Below, piece by piece: positions 1 to 5,402 of a stretch of DNA of 6,441 nucleotides. The stretch is taken from NCBI GenBank assembly GCA_937896015.1, contig CALBLR010000498.1, positions 1-6,441 on the forward strand, given 5' to 3'. The notes beneath the pieces were generated by a model. It had not been told where the DNA came from. It did no database searches and saw only the letters and a program-made list of their open reading frames with translations. Both the position numbers and the translations under genes were made by a program. The stretch comes from an uncultured Prevotellaceae bacterium (GTDB lineage: Bacteria; Bacteroidota; Bacteroidia; Bacteroidales; Muribaculaceae). The number at the start of each line of letters is the position of its first letter. The stretch's first letter is position 1.

Positions 1-55
1 TTTTTTGTAGTTGTTCCGTTGTGGTTTCGTTTGCTCTTTGGGCGCTGTGCCGCTG
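1..55. other. Non-coding stretch downstream of hisIE
   Basis: This AT-rich stretch follows the hisIE stop codon. Read on the minus strand it ends in AACTACAAAAAA at the window edge. The same AACTACAAAA string occurs in the leader of hisH (2841-2850 on the plus strand). I see no convincing terminator: the only hairpin close to the stop is about three GC pairs and has no following T run. The similarity to other gene leaders in this window suggests that another minus-strand gene starts just beyond the left edge, but that is inference. Confidence 0.4.
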
Positions 56-688
56 TCAGGCTTCGCCCTTGTGGGTGTTGTATCGCGCCTTGCTCTTGAG
101 GTGGCGCGAGGCCAGGTCGTTCACCACGTCGCCTATGGTGAGGCCCTTGGCCGATAGCAGCACTATCAGGTGGTAGAGCAGGTCGCTGGCCTCATATATC
201 ATGCGGCCGTGGGTGCCGTTGGTGGCCTCAATCACCGTTTCCAGCGCCTCTTCGCCCACCTTTTGGGCCATGCGGTTGATGCCGCTGTTGAAGAGCGATG
301 TGGTGTAGGAGCCTTCGGGCATCTCGCGGTGGCGGCGGTCGATGAACTCCTGCAGGTAGTCGAGGAAGCTCACGCCGGGGTCGTTGCTGTCGGCAAAGCA
401 GGTGGCCGAGCCCGTGTGGCACACCGGGCCGTTGGGCACGGCCTGAATCAGCAGCGTGTCGTGGTCGCAGTCGTCGGTCATGCTCACCAAGTCCAGGTAG
501 TGGCCGCTTTCCTCGCCTTTGGTCCACAGCTTGTTGCGCGTGCGGCTCCAGAATGTCACTTTTTTTGTGGCCAGGGTTTTGTCGTAGGCCTCACGGTTCA
601 TGAAGCCAAGCATTAGCACGTTTTTGGTGCGCGCGTCCTGCACAATGGCGGGTATGAGTCCGCCCATTTTGTTGAAGTCGAGTTCCAT
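56..688 (-). CDS. hisIE: Bifunctional phosphoribosyl-AMP cyclohydrolase / phosphoribosyl-ATP pyrophosphohydrolase
   Basis: This cytoplasmic enzyme carries out steps 2 and 3 of histidine synthesis: it hydrolyses PR-ATP to PR-AMP and opens the adenine ring to give ProFAR. The protein is 210 residues, the normal size for a HisI-HisE fusion. The cyclohydrolase domain spans about residues 1-105. It shows FWSRTRNKLWTKGEESGH at 46-63, the metal-site aspartates D73, D75 and D77 in DCDHDTLL, and the zinc cysteines C74, C90 and C97. The pyrophosphohydrolase domain spans about 108-205. It has the MazG-like helical signature KVGEEALE (143-150) and E166/D169 in EASDLLYH. Both active sites look intact. The gene follows hisF after 31 nt and is the last gene of the visible his cluster. 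The ATG is preceded by an A-rich leader without a strong Shine-Dalgarno sequence. The start is supported by the normal N-terminal length. Confidence 0.97.
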   Translation of the reverse strand: MELDFNKMGGLIPAIVQDARTKNVLMLGFMNREAYDKTLATKKVTFWSRTRNKLWTKGEESGHYLDLVSMTDDCDHDTLLIQAVPNGPVCHTGSATCFADSNDPGVSFLDYLQEFIDRRHREMPEGSYTTSLFNSGINRMAQKVGEEALETVIEATNGTHGRMIYEASDLLYHLIVLLSAKGLTIGDVVNDLASRHLKSKARYNTHKGEA

Positions 689-719
689 ATTGCTTTTGAA
701 GTTTTTTATAGTCGTCTTG

Positions 720-1487
720 TCATATGTCCTGCCGCACGGGAATGCCCTGCGCGGCCAGGTATTTCTTTAGCTCGGGTATGGCTATCTCGCCAAAGTGAAA
801 CACGCTTGCGGCCAGGGCGGCGTCGGCCATGCCGCGGGCAAACACGTCGCTGAAGTGGCTCATGGCGCCGCAGCCGCCCGAGGCAATCACCGGTATCGAC
901 AGCGAGTCGTGCAGCTGCCGCAGCGCGTGGCAGGCAAATCCATGCTTCACCCCGTCGTGGTCCATGCTGGTGAACAGAATTTCGCCAGCGCCGCGCTCCT
1001 GTGCCTCGCGCGCCCACTCCAGCAGGTGGCGGCTGGTGGGCTCGTGCCCGCCCTTCACATAGCACAGCCAGTCGTCGCCGCCGGGCAGCTGGCGCGCGTC
1101 GATGGCCACCACACACACTTGGCTGCCAAAGCGGTTGGCGATGTCGTCGATGAGTTGCGGGCGGCGCAGGGCCGACGAGTTAATCGAAATCTTGTCGGCG
1201 CCGGCGTTGAGCAGGCGGTCGACGTCGGCCACCGAGCCTATGCCGCCGCCCACGGTGAACGGGATGCTGATGCGCTCGGCCACGCGGCGCACGAGGCTCA
1301 CAAAAGTGTCGCGGCCCTCGAGCGAGGCGGTGATGTCGAGATACACAAGCTCGTCGGCGCCCTCGTCGCTGTAGCGCTTGCCCAGCTCCACGGGGTCGCC
1401 CGCGTCTTTAAAGTTCACAAAGTTCACACCCTTCACGGTGGTGCCGTCCTTCACGTCGAGGCACGGAATTATGCGTTTTGCGAGCAT
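720..1487 (-). CDS. hisF: Imidazole glycerol phosphate synthase, cyclase subunit HisF
   Basis: HisF is the TIM-barrel cyclase half of imidazole glycerol phosphate synthase. It uses ammonia channelled from HisH to convert PRFAR to imidazole glycerol phosphate and AICAR. The 255 residues match the usual length. The N-terminus [15 protein letters not shown] places the catalytic aspartate at D11, and AIDAR places the second at D130, the same numbers as in characterised HisF proteins. Phosphate-binding loops are visible at FTVGGGIGS (77-85) and ASGGCG (202-207), and TSMDHDG lies at 173-179. The start codon lies inside the 3' end of hisA, so the two reading frames overlap by 19 nt. This suggests translational coupling and a balanced supply of the enzymes. 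I see no missing residues. Confidence 0.98.
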   Translation of the reverse strand: MLAKRIIPCLDVKDGTTVKGVNFVNFKDAGDPVELGKRYSDEGADELVYLDITASLEGRDTFVSLVRRVAERISIPFTVGGGIGSVADVDRLLNAGADKISINSSALRRPQLIDDIANRFGSQVCVVAIDARQLPGGDDWLCYVKGGHEPTSRHLLEWAREAQERGAGEILFTSMDHDGVKHGFACHALRQLHDSLSIPVIASGGCGAMSHFSDVFARGMADAALAASVFHFGEIAIPELKKYLAAQGIPVRQDI

Positions 1488-2215
1488 TGGCGTTGGTAGT
1501 TAAAGTGTTTCAAATCTTCAAGGGTTATGCGCCCCTCATAAATGGCTTTGCCCACTATCACATCGGGCACGCCTGTGCGGTCGAGAGCCTCCACATCGGC
1601 CATGCAGCTCACGCCGCCGCTGGCGGTGAGGTGCAGCCCTGGCAGCTCGTCCAGCACCTGTGCATACAGTTCCACGGCCGGGCCCTGCAGCATGCCGTCT
1701 TTGTCGATGTCGGTGCTTATCACCTGCTTCACGCCCTTTTGCATGTATTGCCTGATGAATGGCACCAACTGCTCCTGGCTGTCGCTGAGCCAGCCGTTGG
1801 TGGATATGCGGCCGCCGCGCGAGTCGGCGCCCAGAATTATGCGCTCGCCGCCGTAGCGCGCCAGCCAGCCCTCGAACGTGGCGTGGCCGCTCACGGCTAT
1901 GCTGCCGCCGGTCACCATCATGGCGCCGCACTCGAATGCTATGCGCAGGTCGTCGTCGCTCTTCAGGCCGCCGCCGAAGTCAATGGTCAGGCCCGTGTGC
2001 CCGGCCACGCGCTCCAGCACGCGCCAGTTAACTATGTGGCTCGACTTGGCTCCGTCGAGGTCCACCAGGTGCAGGCGCGTGCAGCCCGAGTCCTCAAAGG
2101 CACGCGCCACGTCCAGCGGCTGCTCGTTATACACCTTGCTCGTCTGGTAGTCGCCGCGGCTCAGGCGCACGCACTTGCCGTCGATTATGTCGATTGCGGG
2201 AATTATTTCTATCAT
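1469..2215 (-). CDS. hisA: ProFAR isomerase HisA
   Basis: HisA catalyses the Amadori rearrangement of ProFAR to PRFAR, the substrate of HisH/HisF. The 248-residue TIM barrel is of normal length. It starts [18 protein letters not shown], with the catalytic aspartate D9. The second catalytic aspartate is D131 in LGADSRGG, followed by TNGW. Other family landmarks are FGGGLKS (80-86), the phosphate-site STDIDKDG (167-174) and ASGGVS (198-203). The family resembles HisF. The calls were separated by the HisA-type N-terminus, the NGW motif and the neighbouring true HisF. The ATG overlaps the hisH stop as ATGA, and the 3' end overlaps hisF by 19 nt, so the gene appears translationally coupled on both sides. 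Confidence 0.97.
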   Translation of the reverse strand: MIEIIPAIDIIDGKCVRLSRGDYQTSKVYNEQPLDVARAFEDSGCTRLHLVDLDGAKSSHIVNWRVLERVAGHTGLTIDFGGGLKSDDDLRIAFECGAMMVTGGSIAVSGHATFEGWLARYGGERIILGADSRGGRISTNGWLSDSQEQLVPFIRQYMQKGVKQVISTDIDKDGMLQGPAVELYAQVLDELPGLHLTASGGVSCMADVEALDRTGVPDVIVGKAIYEGRITLEDLKHFNYQRQCSQNA

Positions 2216-2814
2216 AGCTCAATGAATTTACGCAATATGTCCTCGCCCACGCTGCCGCTCTTCTCGGGGTGGAACTGGGTGCCGTAGAAGTTGCCGCGGC
2301 GCAATGCGGCGCTGTAGGGCAGCAGATAGGTGGTGGCGGCAATGGTGAACCGCGACAGCGGCGCATAGTAGCTGTGCACGTAATACACGTGGCTGCCGTC
2401 GAGTGCGGGGTCAATCAGGCCGTTGGCCGCGTCGGTCACGCTGATGGTGTCCCAGCCCGTGTGCGGAATTTTGCACTCGGGGCGGCCGGCGTTGCTGAAC
2501 CGGCGCACCTCCACATCGCTGAACACGCCCATGCAGCGCGCCTGGCCCTCCTCGCTGCCGCTGCACAGCAGCTGCATGCCTATGCATATGCCCAGCACGG
2601 GCTGCGTGAGGCCGGTTATCACCTCGTCGAGCTTGTGCTCGCGCAGGTAGGCCATGGCCGATGCCGCCTCGCCCACGCCTGGAAAAATCACCTTGTCGGC
2701 GCGGCGCAGCGCTTCGGGGTCGTCGGTCACAAGGGCCTCAACGCCTATGCGCTTCATGGCACACATCACCGAAAACACGTTGCCGGCATTGTATTTCACT
2801 ATTGCTACGCTCAT
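2212..2814 (-). CDS. hisH: Imidazole glycerol phosphate synthase, glutamine amidotransferase subunit HisH
   Basis: HisH is a class I (triad) glutaminase that releases ammonia from glutamine for the HisF cyclase. At 200 residues it is the usual size. The catalytic triad is visible: nucleophile C77 in LGICIGMQLL, and H182 and E184 in GTQFHPEKSG. The PGVG oxyanion-side loop is at 45-48. It is the first gene of the visible his cluster (hisH-hisA-hisF-hisIE). Its stop overlaps the hisA start by 4 nt. It is separated from the preceding small gene by a 40-nt AT-rich gap. The leader has no run of His codons and no obvious attenuator. The histidine control of this cluster is therefore not visible here. 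Confidence 0.97.
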   Translation of the reverse strand: MSVAIVKYNAGNVFSVMCAMKRIGVEALVTDDPEALRRADKVIFPGVGEAASAMAYLREHKLDEVITGLTQPVLGICIGMQLLCSGSEEGQARCMGVFSDVEVRRFSNAGRPECKIPHTGWDTISVTDAANGLIDPALDGSHVYYVHSYYAPLSRFTIAATTYLLPYSAALRRGNFYGTQFHPEKSGSVGEDILRKFIEL

Positions 2815-2854
2815 ATATGTCTCTCAGAAAAAAATGTTTCTTTTGTAGTTATCC
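2815..2854 (-). promoter_or_regulatory. AT-rich leader of the his cluster
   Basis: This 40-nt gap is strongly AT-rich against GC-rich flanks and precedes hisH. Read on the minus strand it contains AACTACAAAAG, then a T7 run, about 30 nt before the hisH ATG. I could not find a good match to the Bacteroidetes -7 element (TAnnTTTG), so a promoter here is only plausible. Read-through from the upstream small gene is equally possible. No factor-independent terminator is visible in the gap. Confidence 0.3.
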
Positions 2855-3142
2855 TTATAAAACTCCTATGTGGCCCGACTCGGGGTCGAGCTCATAGGCC
2901 ACCGCGCGCTCGCCTATGCGGGCCGACTTGGGCATCAGCGTGTCTTTGCTCTCGCTTGGCTCAAGCAGGCAGCTCTCCGGCATCAGGCACAGCACGCCCG
3001 CCACATAGCGCGTGCAGGCCAGCTCGCCGTCGGCCTTGCGCAGGCCCAGCAGCTCGCCGCTCTCCGACAGGGTGGAGATGTGGTTGATATACATCCGGCC
3101 GCAGGCCAGAGTGTAGTTTGCTATGAATTTGCGTACTGCCAT
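2855..3142 (-). CDS. Small protein of unknown function, amidohydrolase N-terminus-like
   Basis: I cannot assign a function to this 95-residue protein. Codons end mostly in G or C, as in its neighbours, and the gene lies in line with them, so it looks like a real gene. Residues 4-54 (RKFIANYTL ... GELLGL ... YVAGVLCLMP) resemble the N-terminal strand-rich segment of Bacteroidetes amidohydrolase or chlorohydrolase-like proteins. In those proteins a PGF-N-HCH metal-binding motif would come next. Here the chain instead continues with a short polar tail (55-95) and stops. There is no signal peptide, no membrane segment and no metal-binding His cluster. There are four cysteines (14, 43, 52, 58). 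The gene begins 45 nt after the lipoprotein gene and ends 40 nt before hisH. It could be a stand-alone small fold or the remnant of a larger enzyme. The resemblance comes from memory of the family, not an alignment. Confidence 0.75.
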   Translation of the reverse strand: MAVRKFIANYTLACGRMYINHISTLSESGELLGLRKADGELACTRYVAGVLCLMPESCLLEPSESKDTLMPKSARIGERAVAYELDPESGHIGVL

Positions 3143-3163
3143 GTTTCAGTAGTTGTTGAGTGC

Positions 3164-3180
3164 TTTTTTTTGAAAAAAAA
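3164..3180. repeat. Perfect T8-G-A8 palindrome
   Basis: Eight T, one G and eight A form an exact inverted repeat within the 45-nt gap between the lipoprotein gene and the small gene. Any RNA hairpin would consist only of A-U pairs and would be weak. It is therefore a poor classical terminator, though on either strand it ends in a homopolymer tract. It could act as a bent or easily melted DNA element near a promoter. Function is not shown by the sequence. Confidence 0.5.
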
Positions 3181-3187
3181 CGATCTG

Positions 3188-4246
3188 TCAGCGGCCGCGG
3201 TGCGCGGCATTCACGCTGGCGTCGATGTGCAGGCTGCGGCTCGACTTGTTCACTCCCGGTTTTGGCTTGTAGTGGCCCGAGGTGGCCGCAGTGGGCGGGG
3301 TCTGCTTCTTTTCGGCAGGCAGCGGGCGCACAGGCGCCTTTGGTGCCGTGGGGGCCGACAGCACCGCCTGGTCGCGGCGCAGCAGCCGCTGCACGCTCAG
3401 GGTGGAGTATTTGCTTTGGTCGAAGTGTGTGCGCAGCAGCGACACGCTGTCGACAAAGGCCACCGAGGTGCGCGCACCCAGGTCGTAGCTCACATAGCCG
3501 AACACGCGGCGCACTATGCGGTCGCGGTCGGTCTGCAGTTCAAATGTGGTCCATCCGCCCTCGCACGAGCTGCGCTGCACCACCGATGTGCTGCCGTCGC
3601 TGTAGTCGGCGCCCATCACCACTGCAAACCGCCCGCCGCCGTCAATCAGCTTGAAGTTGAGCTGGTAGCGGTCGCCGCTGCGGTATTCGCCGTCGGGCTT
3701 GATGTCGAATGTCACATAGCCGCGCGGCACCACGCCCGTCAGCAGCCATGCGCGCTGGCCGGCCCACAGGTCGGCAGTGTCGCCGTGCTGGGTGTAGGTG
3801 CGCTTCTGCCACTGCTCGGCCGGGCTGCTTTCGTCGCCGCCGTCATCGCCGCTGCCTGCCGCAGCCAGCCCGCCTCCTTTCTCCAGCTGCTTGTTGAGGT
3901 CATTCTGGTCGCTTGTGAGCTGCTTCACCACGCGGTCATACACATCGTCATACACATCCAGATTGTGGGCATACCACACCATCGACGAGTCGTATTCGGC
4001 CTGCGTCACGTGGTGCATGGCAAACACCGACTGCTTAAGGGCCTGCTTCGACGAATCGTCGGGGAATTTGTCGGGATATATGCTCAGATATGCGTCGGCC
4101 TTGGTGAGGTCCACAATCAGGTCGGCCATGTCGCCCTCACTTATCACCCCGCGCGGTGCCTTGCTGCAGCCCACGGCGGCCACCGCAACAAGTGCGACGG
4201 CGGCCAGTGCCATTATTGATGATGCTTTGCTGTTGACCATTGTCAT
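3188..4246 (-). CDS. Predicted lipoprotein with N-terminal DUF4296-like domain
   Basis: This 352-residue protein has a lipoprotein signal peptide. A short polar N-terminus is followed by a hydrophobic stretch (about 11-26) and a lipobox AVGC with the lipidated cysteine at C27. Residues 31-115 look like DUF4296, a Bacteroidetes domain of unknown function: PRGVISEGDMADLIVDL is followed by predicted helices rich in Asp, Tyr and Val. A Gly/Ala/Asp-rich linker follows (124-142). A probable beta-rich region comes next (about 160-270), then a Pro/Lys/Arg-rich tail (about 298-352). The acidic export signal used by many surface lipoproteins of this phylum is not seen after C27 (SKAPRG follows), so a periplasm-facing anchor is more likely. 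The start could be M1 or M3. It lies 16 nt after lspA, whose product should process it. Its role is unknown. Confidence 0.85.
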   Translation of the reverse strand: MTMVNSKASSIMALAAVALVAVAAVGCSKAPRGVISEGDMADLIVDLTKADAYLSIYPDKFPDDSSKQALKQSVFAMHHVTQAEYDSSMVWYAHNLDVYDDVYDRVVKQLTSDQNDLNKQLEKGGGLAAAGSGDDGGDESSPAEQWQKRTYTQHGDTADLWAGQRAWLLTGVVPRGYVTFDIKPDGEYRSGDRYQLNFKLIDGGGRFAVVMGADYSDGSTSVVQRSSCEGGWTTFELQTDRDRIVRRVFGYVSYDLGARTSVAFVDSVSLLRTHFDQSKYSTLSVQRLLRRDQAVLSAPTAPKAPVRPLPAEKKQTPPTAATSGHYKPKPGVNKSSRSLHIDASVNAAHRGR

Positions 4247-4262
4247 TGTGTGTAGTCAGTAA

Positions 4263-4913
4263 TTACTCGTTTTCCTTAGGCGCGCCGTCGCCCTTCGTCC
4301 CGTCTTCGATATGGGCGAGGTTGCCGCTGTAGAACAGTATCAGCACCACCACGCTCACGCTGAGGCAGGCGTCGGCCACATTGAATATTGGTTGGAAAAA
4401 CACGAAGTGCTCGCCGCCCACCACTGGCATCCACGCCGGCCAGTCCCACGATGCGAGCGGGAAGTAGAGCATGTCCACCACCCGGCCGTTGAACAGCGTG
4501 CCATAGCAGCCGTCGGGCGGAAACAGCTGCGCCACCCCGGGAAAAGGCGGGGCGTTGAACGCTACTCCGTAGAATATGCAGTCGATCACATTGCCCAGTG
4601 CGCCTGCGGTGATCAGCGCCACACACACCACGTAGCCGCGCTGCAGGTCGGTGCGGCGGCGAATGCGGTAAAGGTAGTACATGAATGCGCACACCGCTAT
4701 TATCCTGAACCATGTGAGGAAAAACTTGCTGCCAAGCTCCATGCCGAAGGCCATGCCGTTGTTTTCAATAAACAGCAGCTTGAACCAGCTGGTTATCTCC
4801 AGCTCCTCGCCATAGTAGAAGTGGGTTTTGACCCAAATCTTCAGTGCCTGGTCGGCGATTATGGCCACGGCAATGATTATGGCCGCAAGCTTCCCGTTGG
4901 AAATCTTATTCAT
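4263..4913 (-). CDS. lspA: Lipoprotein signal peptidase (signal peptidase II)
   Basis: LspA is an inner-membrane aspartyl protease that removes the signal peptide from prolipoproteins after lipid attachment. Hydrophobic segments lie at about 8-27, 63-82, 94-112 and 174-196, fitting the four-helix topology. Conserved motifs are DQALK (21-25), ENNGMAFG (50-57), GNVID (107-111), GRVVDM (143-148) and FNVAD (177-181). The catalytic pair should be D147 and D181. At 216 residues it is longer than the roughly 160-170 of E. coli-type enzymes. The extra length lies between GNVID and VVDM (about 112-142) and between VVDM and NVAD (about 150-174), plus a charged C-terminal tail. Such insertions are, as I recall, usual in Bacteroidetes LspA. 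The start overlaps the stop of the upstream DksA-like gene as ATGA, and a lipoprotein gene follows, so the three genes probably form one transcript. Confidence 0.96.
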   Translation of the reverse strand: MNKISNGKLAAIIIAVAIIADQALKIWVKTHFYYGEELEITSWFKLLFIENNGMAFGMELGSKFFLTWFRIIAVCAFMYYLYRIRRRTDLQRGYVVCVALITAGALGNVIDCIFYGVAFNAPPFPGVAQLFPPDGCYGTLFNGRVVDMLYFPLASWDWPAWMPVVGGEHFVFFQPIFNVADACLSVSVVVLILFYSGNLAHIEDGTKGDGAPKENE

Positions 4914-5299
4914 CTATAACTTTTTTTCTGCTTTTGCTCCAATTCCTTGCCCTCCACCGAAAGTGTGGTGTGAGGCACCGCCAAGAGCCTTCCCTTGGGA
5001 ATAAGCTTGCCTGTGACGCGGCAAATCCCGTAGGTCTTGTTCTCGATGCGCGCAAGCGCGGCTTGCAGCTTTTTGATGAACTCCATCTGCCGCTGCGCGC
5101 GCTGCCCGGCCTCCTCCTTGCCAAGGGTGCTTGCGCCCTCTTCGAGCGCGTTGAACGATGCGGCCGACTCGTCGGCCATGACGCTCGCCTTCAGCTGCTC
5201 GTAGTTCCTTTGGGCCACCTCGAGCTTTTCGAGTATCACCTTTTTGAACTCCATCAGCTCCTCGTCGGAGTATCTCGTCTTTTCAGTGTCGCCTGTCAT
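4910..5299 (-). CDS. DksA/TraR-family protein with degenerate zinc finger
   Basis: This 129-residue protein has the layout of the DksA/TraR family: an N-terminal coiled-coil hairpin (about 11-88) and a small C-terminal zinc-finger-like module (90-119, YGICRVTGK ... TLSVEGK). In DksA the finger has four cysteines. By spacing the equivalents here are C93, T96, S114 and G117, so three of four are gone and zinc binding is unlikely. The DxxDxA tip motif of E. coli DksA is also absent: NALEEGA lies at the matching place (50-56). DksA proper binds RNA polymerase with ppGpp. Whether this divergent form does so cannot be read from sequence, so I do not give it the symbol dksA. The start is supported by the Shine-Dalgarno at 5308-5314. 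The stop overlaps lspA by 4 nt. Confidence 0.93.
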   Translation of the reverse strand: MTGDTEKTRYSDEELMEFKKVILEKLEVAQRNYEQLKASVMADESAASFNALEEGASTLGKEEAGQRAQRQMEFIKKLQAALARIENKTYGICRVTGKLIPKGRLLAVPHTTLSVEGKELEQKQKKSYR

Positions 5300-5307
5300 G
5301 GTGCAAA

Positions 5308-5314
5308 TCCTTTC
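5308..5314 (-). promoter_or_regulatory. Shine-Dalgarno site of the DksA-like gene
   Basis: On the minus strand this reads GAAAGGA and lies 8 nt before the ATG at 5299. It is the only clear purine-rich Shine-Dalgarno match among the gene starts in this window, where most leaders are simply A-rich. It fixes the start of the DksA-like gene. Confidence 0.65.
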
Positions 5315-5331
5315 TTTATAGTTTTGTTGTG

Positions 5332-5385
5332 AAAAAGGGCGTAGCGCCGGTGGGCACGCAGTGTGCCGGCCGTGCCACGCCCTTT
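5332..5385 (-). terminator. Probable factor-independent terminator after ileS
   Basis: The arms aaagggcgt (5334-5342) and acgcccttt (5377-5385) pair perfectly over nine bases. Inside them, GCCGG-CAC and GTG-CCGGC form a second stem around a short loop. In the leftward transcript the outer stem ends in CCCTTTTT (T run 5332-5336), as expected for a terminator 17 nt after the ileS stop. The T run is short and three of its T's are in the stem, so partial read-through into the next gene is possible. Read on the plus strand only three T's follow, so it is mainly leftward-acting. Confidence 0.7.
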
Positions 5386-5402
5386 GTGTTGCTTTGTGAT
5401 GC

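Noticed and set aside
1..55. A terminator after hisIE
   Set aside because: The only hairpin near the stop has about three GC pairs. On the transcript strand the tract at the edge is A-rich, not T-rich.
1478..2287. A 269-codon plus-strand open frame opposite hisA
   Set aside because: Its composition is Ala/His/Val-rich and it mirrors the well-supported hisA frame. There is no independent evidence for coding.
2815..2854. A histidine attenuator or leader peptide before hisH
   Set aside because: The 40-nt gap holds no short open frame with a His codon run and no alternative hairpins ending in a T run.
2870..4219. A 449-codon open frame on the plus strand
   Set aside because: It lies opposite the lipoprotein gene and the small gene. 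Its product is a low-complexity Ala/Val/His/Gly mix with no recognisable motif. It is a shadow caused by high GC and the strong third-position bias of the minus-strand genes.
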